From Desulfobulbaceae bacterium (GTDB lineage: Bacteria > Desulfobacterota > Desulfobulbia > Desulfobulbales > Desulfobulbaceae): 45,262 bases of DNA. The stretch lies in the NCBI GenBank assembly GCA_026987195.1, contig JALSNC010000116.1, positions 1-45,262 of the forward strand. Reading direction: 5' to 3'. Positions 42,282 through 45,262 of this stretch are shown here, piece after piece. Both the position numbers and the translations under genes were made by a program. A model generated the notes under the pieces. It had not been told where the DNA came from and did not search any database. It saw only the letters and a program-made list of their open reading frames with translations. Position 1 is the stretch's first letter. Each line of letters begins with the position of its first letter.

Positions 42282-43070
42282 ATGCAGATTCCGGCGCGAG
42301 CAAACGGTTTTCTTATCCTCCTGACCTGTCTGGCCGGACTGATCCTGGTACAGGTCAATGGGGGCCCTGTTCATGCCGCCGATGACGGCGACGTCGATTT
42401 CCTCAGCGACGAGTTCTACGATGAGGAGCCGGAGACCATCTCGGTCTATGATCCTCTCGAGCCGATGAACCGGGCCATCTTCACGTTCAACGACCGCGCC
42501 TACTTCTGGGTGCTCAAACCGGTGGCCACCGGCTATGCCTATGTGCTTCCCTGGGAGGTCCGGGGCTGTGTGAGCAATTTTTTCAATAACCTGCAGGAGC
42601 CGGTCCGTTTTGTCAACTGCCTCCTCCAGGCCCGCTTTGCCGATGCCGGCCGGGTCCTGGCCCGTTTCCTCATCAATTCCACCGGCGGGGTCTTCGGCCT
42701 GGCCGACCCCGCGACCCGCGATCTCGATATTCCACCCGTGGAGGCATCCCTTGGCGAGACCCTGGGACGTTGGGGGATAGGGGACGGCTTTTATCTGGTC
42801 ATGCCCCTGTTCGGCTCGACAACCCTGCGTGATTTCGGCGGTACCGTGGTGGATGCCCTGGCCATGACACCCTACTATGCCTGGTCGGACGACTTCCTTG
42901 TCAACGCCGGTATCTATACCGAGAAGGAACTCAACAAGATCTCACTGCACCTCGGCGAATACGAGGATCTCAAGGAGTTGAGTTTCGATCCCTATATTTC
43001 TTTGCGCAATGCCTATTTCCAGTATCGCACCAGGACGCGTGACCAGGACGTTCCCTTCGAGAACGAGTGA
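42282..43070 (+). CDS. mlaA: MlaA/VacJ family outer-membrane phospholipid protein
   Basis: The 262-residue protein matches VacJ/MlaA: YDPLEPMNRAIFTFND at the start of the domain, then NFFNNLQEPVRFVNCLLQ, FLINSTGGVFGLADPA and LGETLGRWGIGDGFYLVMPLFG. MlaA removes misplaced phospholipid from the outer leaflet and hands it to MlaC. The signal peptide ends GPVHA without a lipobox cysteine at the cleavage point, so it may not be a lipoprotein as in E. coli. IS110-type DNA follows, separating it from mlaC. Confidence 0.93.
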   Translation: MQIPARANGFLILLTCLAGLILVQVNGGPVHAADDGDVDFLSDEFYDEEPETISVYDPLEPMNRAIFTFNDRAYFWVLKPVATGYAYVLPWEVRGCVSNFFNNLQEPVRFVNCLLQARFADAGRVLARFLINSTGGVFGLADPATRDLDIPPVEASLGETLGRWGIGDGFYLVMPLFGSTTLRDFGGTVVDALAMTPYYAWSDDFLVNAGIYTEKELNKISLHLGEYEDLKELSFDPYISLRNAYFQYRTRTRDQDVPFENE

Positions 43071-43091
43071 ATATTCAGAGAGAGCTTCAGT

Positions 43092-43105
43092 GTAAGCGCT
43101 CACAG
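43092..43105. repeat. Left fragment of family 1 copy G, interrupted by the IS
   Basis: GTAAGCGCTCACAG matches the first 14 bases of copy F (39416) and then breaks off at the IS110 element. The continuation of the element resumes at 44751. Confidence 0.75.
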
Positions 43106-43214
43106 ACTTCTGAGGTAGTCTGTCAACGTTAAAATCATTCGCCTGGGAATTTTATCCACAGCGTTTCAACATGTTATCAACAGACTTGTCAACATCCAGC
43201 ATGACAAAGTCAGG

Positions 43215-44468
43215 CTAAATAAACTGCAGCAAAGGAGACTGATTTTTGACCAGCGACTGGAGATATTTTGCTTCGTCATAAGCGACCCGATCTCGCCAGC
43301 AACGATGGATGATTCTAAGCCATTTAAAGGCCAGTGAGCGAATGGCCATATGGTGCCCCTTGCCTCTGGAGCGCTGCAGCTCATAATACGCCTTGGCCCA
43401 CACAGATTTGAACCTGGAATGAGATGCATATTCATGAAACGTCTGCAGCAGAAAGGTCGGACAGGCCCTGCGTCGCTGGACAATGGTTGAGTTGCCGCTT
43501 CGCCTGGTAACCGGTGCTATGCCGCTATATTCCTGTATATCAGAAGCTGTTGCGAATTTAGCACGGTTTGTTCCAAAGGCGCCGGCCAAACGTGGTTTAA
43601 GGACATCACCGGCGCCGGGGAAGCTCTCAAAAATATCCTTGTCAGGGTGCTGGTCAAACATATCCTCCAGGGCCTGATCGTATTCACTGATAGCCTGATT
43701 CAATGACTTTAACTGCTGAACAAACATCCTGACGCTAATGACCGAGTCCATCAAAATAGCCTTGTCAGTGGTTAAGGGGATAGCAGAACGAATAAGCTGC
43801 AACCGCTCTTCAATCCGTTTGGCAGGGCGACTGCGGTGGGAGGTGTAAAATGCACGAATAGTTGTATCCCTGGCACTTTTGACATCTTCGAGAGTTGGCC
43901 ATTTTTCTAAAAAATCCAAGGACATCTTGTCGTAAAGATTGGTAGATGTCAGCTTGAAGGCCTGGGGAAAGTATTCTTTTAGTGCAGCGGTCAAACGATT
44001 GGTTATTTTCGTCCTCTCATTAACGGCTTTACGGCGGGACTCGGATAACATGGCCAGGGCCCTTGACACCTCGTCATCAGGTGTCCATGGCGTAAGATTG
44101 TTGCGGTGTACACATACCAACTCGCGCAGAAGGTTGGCATCTGGCTTGTCATCCTTGGCGCCACTGATATTGAATGCTTCTCTGTAGCGGGCCAATGCTT
44201 TGGGGTTGACAGGATACAGCACCAGAAAATCATATCTCATGAGTTGGTACATAAGCGGGCCTCGAGATTGTTCCAGGCATACGGCAATCTTGCCTTCGGA
44301 AAAGCGTCTATGGAGTCCACGCAGCCACTCATTCAGCGCTTCCGGGGTACTGTCTATCTGGTCATACTCCGGTGTGCTGTCAGGCGTGGGGCTTAAACAG
44401 ATGTCATGCTTCTGGTCAGCCCAGTCGATACCGACATAGGCGGCGAATTCATTGGTAAGATTGTTCAT
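43215..44468 (-). CDS. IS110-family transposase (DEDD recombinase)
   Basis: The 417-residue transposase has an N-terminal RuvC-like DEDD domain with Asp15 (GIDWAD), Glu66 (CLEQS), Asp107 and Asp110 (KDDKPDA), and a C-terminal Tnp_2 domain with FPGAGDVLKPRLAGAFG and the serine segment YSGIAPVTRRSG. Members insert their element by a serine-assisted recombinase mechanism guided by a bridge RNA. All four acidic residues are present, so it looks intact. The ATG at 44468 is preferred to an upstream TTG at 44480. It is transcribed opposite to the mla genes. Confidence 0.94.
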   Translation of the reverse strand: MNNLTNEFAAYVGIDWADQKHDICLSPTPDSTPEYDQIDSTPEALNEWLRGLHRRFSEGKIAVCLEQSRGPLMYQLMRYDFLVLYPVNPKALARYREAFNISGAKDDKPDANLLRELVCVHRNNLTPWTPDDEVSRALAMLSESRRKAVNERTKITNRLTAALKEYFPQAFKLTSTNLYDKMSLDFLEKWPTLEDVKSARDTTIRAFYTSHRSRPAKRIEERLQLIRSAIPLTTDKAILMDSVISVRMFVQQLKSLNQAISEYDQALEDMFDQHPDKDIFESFPGAGDVLKPRLAGAFGTNRAKFATASDIQEYSGIAPVTRRSGNSTIVQRRRACPTFLLQTFHEYASHSRFKSVWAKAYYELQRSRGKGHHMAIRSLAFKWLRIIHRCWRDRVAYDEAKYLQSLVKNQSPLLQFI

Positions 44469-44750
44469 GATGCGACCCAAGGGTTAAGATTGGCAACTTC
44501 ACGATATTTCCAGCTTTTCGAGACCCTTATAGGATAAACCTTTATGTGTGCGGGTTAACTTCTGAGCATTCGTAAAATCTGGATATGCCTCTGTCCGAAG
44601 CTCTGTGAGAAATCGTCCAACGTTAAGGCACCATATTCGTAACAGAGGCAATATCGTGTATCTCCAAAACCAGGCTGTCGAGCCAAGTTATCAACAACAA
44701 TAGTACGTATATTTGTAAAGATAAAAATAGCAGGTTGGACCTACTATAAG
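44469..44750 (-). ncRNA. Candidate bridge RNA region of the IS110 element
   Basis: The non-coding end is 5' of the transposase and about 280 bp long, whereas the 3' end is only about 109 bp. In the IS110 subgroup the bridge RNA is encoded in the long 5' end. The RNA boundaries, its folding and its target-binding loop cannot be determined here, so this is a position-based proposal only. Confidence 0.35.
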
Positions 44751-44844
44751 GCACCGCATCTTTGCACGGGCGTGCCTGCCCGCATAGATAGGCTATAGCG
44801 GTCAGGCACGCCTGCACAAATCTGCGGCCCCTGAGAGCGCTTAC
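44751..44844. repeat. Right fragment of family 1 copy G
   Basis: The piece starts GCACCGCATCTTTGCACGG and ends GGCCCCTGAGAGCGCTTAC. It keeps the inner stem CGTGCCTG (44771-44778) / CAGGCACG (44803-44810) but with a shortened loop (24 nt rather than about 49), and has lost two other stretches present in F. The conserved flank (CATTGTGGTCGAGAAAAC, TTATCCCGTGAGGGG) follows to about 44897. Confidence 0.8.
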
Positions 44845-44919
44845 AGCATTGTGGTCGAGAAAACTTATGATTGGTTATCCCGTGAGGGGTTACGCTTCAG
44901 TTCAATGGATGGTGTGCCC

Positions 44920-45262
44920 ATGAAGAGAAGAGAGTTGCTGGTTTTTCTCCTTATCCTGCTGTTCCTGGCTCCTGCCGGCATCGGGGCAACGGCGTCCGCC
45001 GTTCCCGATCCCACGGCACAGATGCGTCCTTTTGTCGCCAGGATCACCAACCTGCTGCAGAACGAGGATTTCAAGAATGATCCCCGGTGTGACCGCTGCC
45101 AGAAGATCATCAATATCGCCAAGGAACATTTCGACTTCCGCGAGATGTCCAAGCGGGTCCTGGGCAGGCAGTGGCGCAAGCTCTCGCCTGAGGAGAAGGA
45201 TCACTTTGTCACCCTGTTCACCCGGCTGCTCCAGTATGCCTATATCGGCAAAATCAAGGATT
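44920..45262 (+). CDS. mlaC: MlaC/Ttg2D family periplasmic phospholipid carrier (3' truncated by window)
   Basis: The visible 114 residues start with a signal peptide (MKRRELLVFLLILLFLAPAG, cleavage near residue 26), then the MlaC fold: LLQNEDFKNDPRCDRCQKII and FDFREMSKRVLGRQWRKLS followed by EEKDHFVTLFTRLL. MlaC ferries phospholipid across the periplasm between MlaA and MlaD. The ATG at 44920 or the in-frame one at 44905 could be the start; 44920 gives the usual signal length. The IS110 element separates it from mlaEFDA, which could cut its transcription from the operon promoter. It runs off the window. Confidence 0.92.
   Translation, partial: MKRRELLVFLLILLFLAPAGIGATASAVPDPTAQMRPFVARITNLLQNEDFKNDPRCDRCQKIINIAKEHFDFREMSKRVLGRQWRKLSPEEKDHFVTLFTRLLQYAYIGKIKD

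Larger units (their letters stand above)
43106..44750 (-). mobile_element. IS110-family insertion sequence, about 1.65 kb
   Basis: The element carries one transposase gene (43215-44468) and about 282 bp of non-coding DNA on its 5' side. It sits in the terminal arm of a family 1 palindrome: before it is GTAAGCGCTCACAG, after it GCACCGCATC, which rejoin to match copies B and F at that arm. AG occurs at both joints (43104-43105 and 44749-44750), compatible with the short core that IS110 elements duplicate. There are no long terminal inverted repeats, as is normal. The exact ends are my inference from the repeat alignment. The insertion lies between mlaA and mlaC, on the strand opposite to them. 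Confidence 0.85.

Overview
The window is a 45 kb, GC-rich bacterial chromosome segment. The gene content suggests a sulfur-metabolising anaerobe of the Desulfobacterota (Desulfobulbales-like). The reasons are rubrerythrin, a superoxide reductase, a heme-c sensor, several 'CSSCK..R' zinc-motif and YkgJ-type proteins, many PAS/GAF histidine kinases, an EI/HPr pair without sugar permeases, and a molybdopterin/4Fe-4S enzyme next to a TSUP (sulfite-exporter-like) transporter. The taxonomic assignment is inference.

Layout. 1-5.6 kb: translation genes rpmI, rplT, pheS, pheT, then ihfA, a MerR-like regulator and tRNA-Pro(GGG), closed by a strong terminator. 5.7-11 kb (minus strand): an H-NOX heme nitric-oxide sensor overlapping a hybrid histidine kinase, and a GGDEF-EAL protein. 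11.2-16.2 kb: a Tat-exported superoxide reductase with its own promoter, then a Cache-type hybrid kinase overlapping a DUF3352-like membrane-anchored protein. 16.6-25.7 kb: HPr, EI, ThiL, a chimeric PEP/pyruvate-dikinase-like protein, a dual-specificity phosphatase fused to a YkgJ-like domain, a sigma-54 response regulator and a YkgJ-family protein. 25.9-28.5 kb: rubrerythrin, a metallo-beta-lactamase-fold hydrolase and a heme-c DUF3365 sensor. 29-33.3 kb: a four-gene signalling unit (His-rich membrane protein, membrane kinase, single-domain receiver, GAF-GAF-PAS protein that stops after the phosphoacceptor helices). 33.6-39 kb: TSUP transporter, cytoplasmic PsrA/PhsA-like molybdoenzyme and its ferredoxin subunit, and an unassigned membrane protein. 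39.7-45.3 kb: a PilZ protein and a phospholipid-trafficking operon mlaE-F-D-A-(C), in which an IS110-family element sits between mlaA and mlaC; mlaC runs off the window.

The most unusual content is intergenic. Two families of palindromic elements recur between the genes. One family (about 150-167 bp; copies at 235, 16208, 39416, and a decayed copy at 43092/44751) is built from nested hairpins. Its arms differ between copies but stay complementary, while the loop core is conserved, which implies selection on a folded RNA or single-stranded DNA. The IS110 element has inserted inside the terminal arm of one copy. The second family (9034, 16975, 26446) has chimeric copies that have exchanged segments with the first. 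No CRISPR array, prophage or rRNA was seen.
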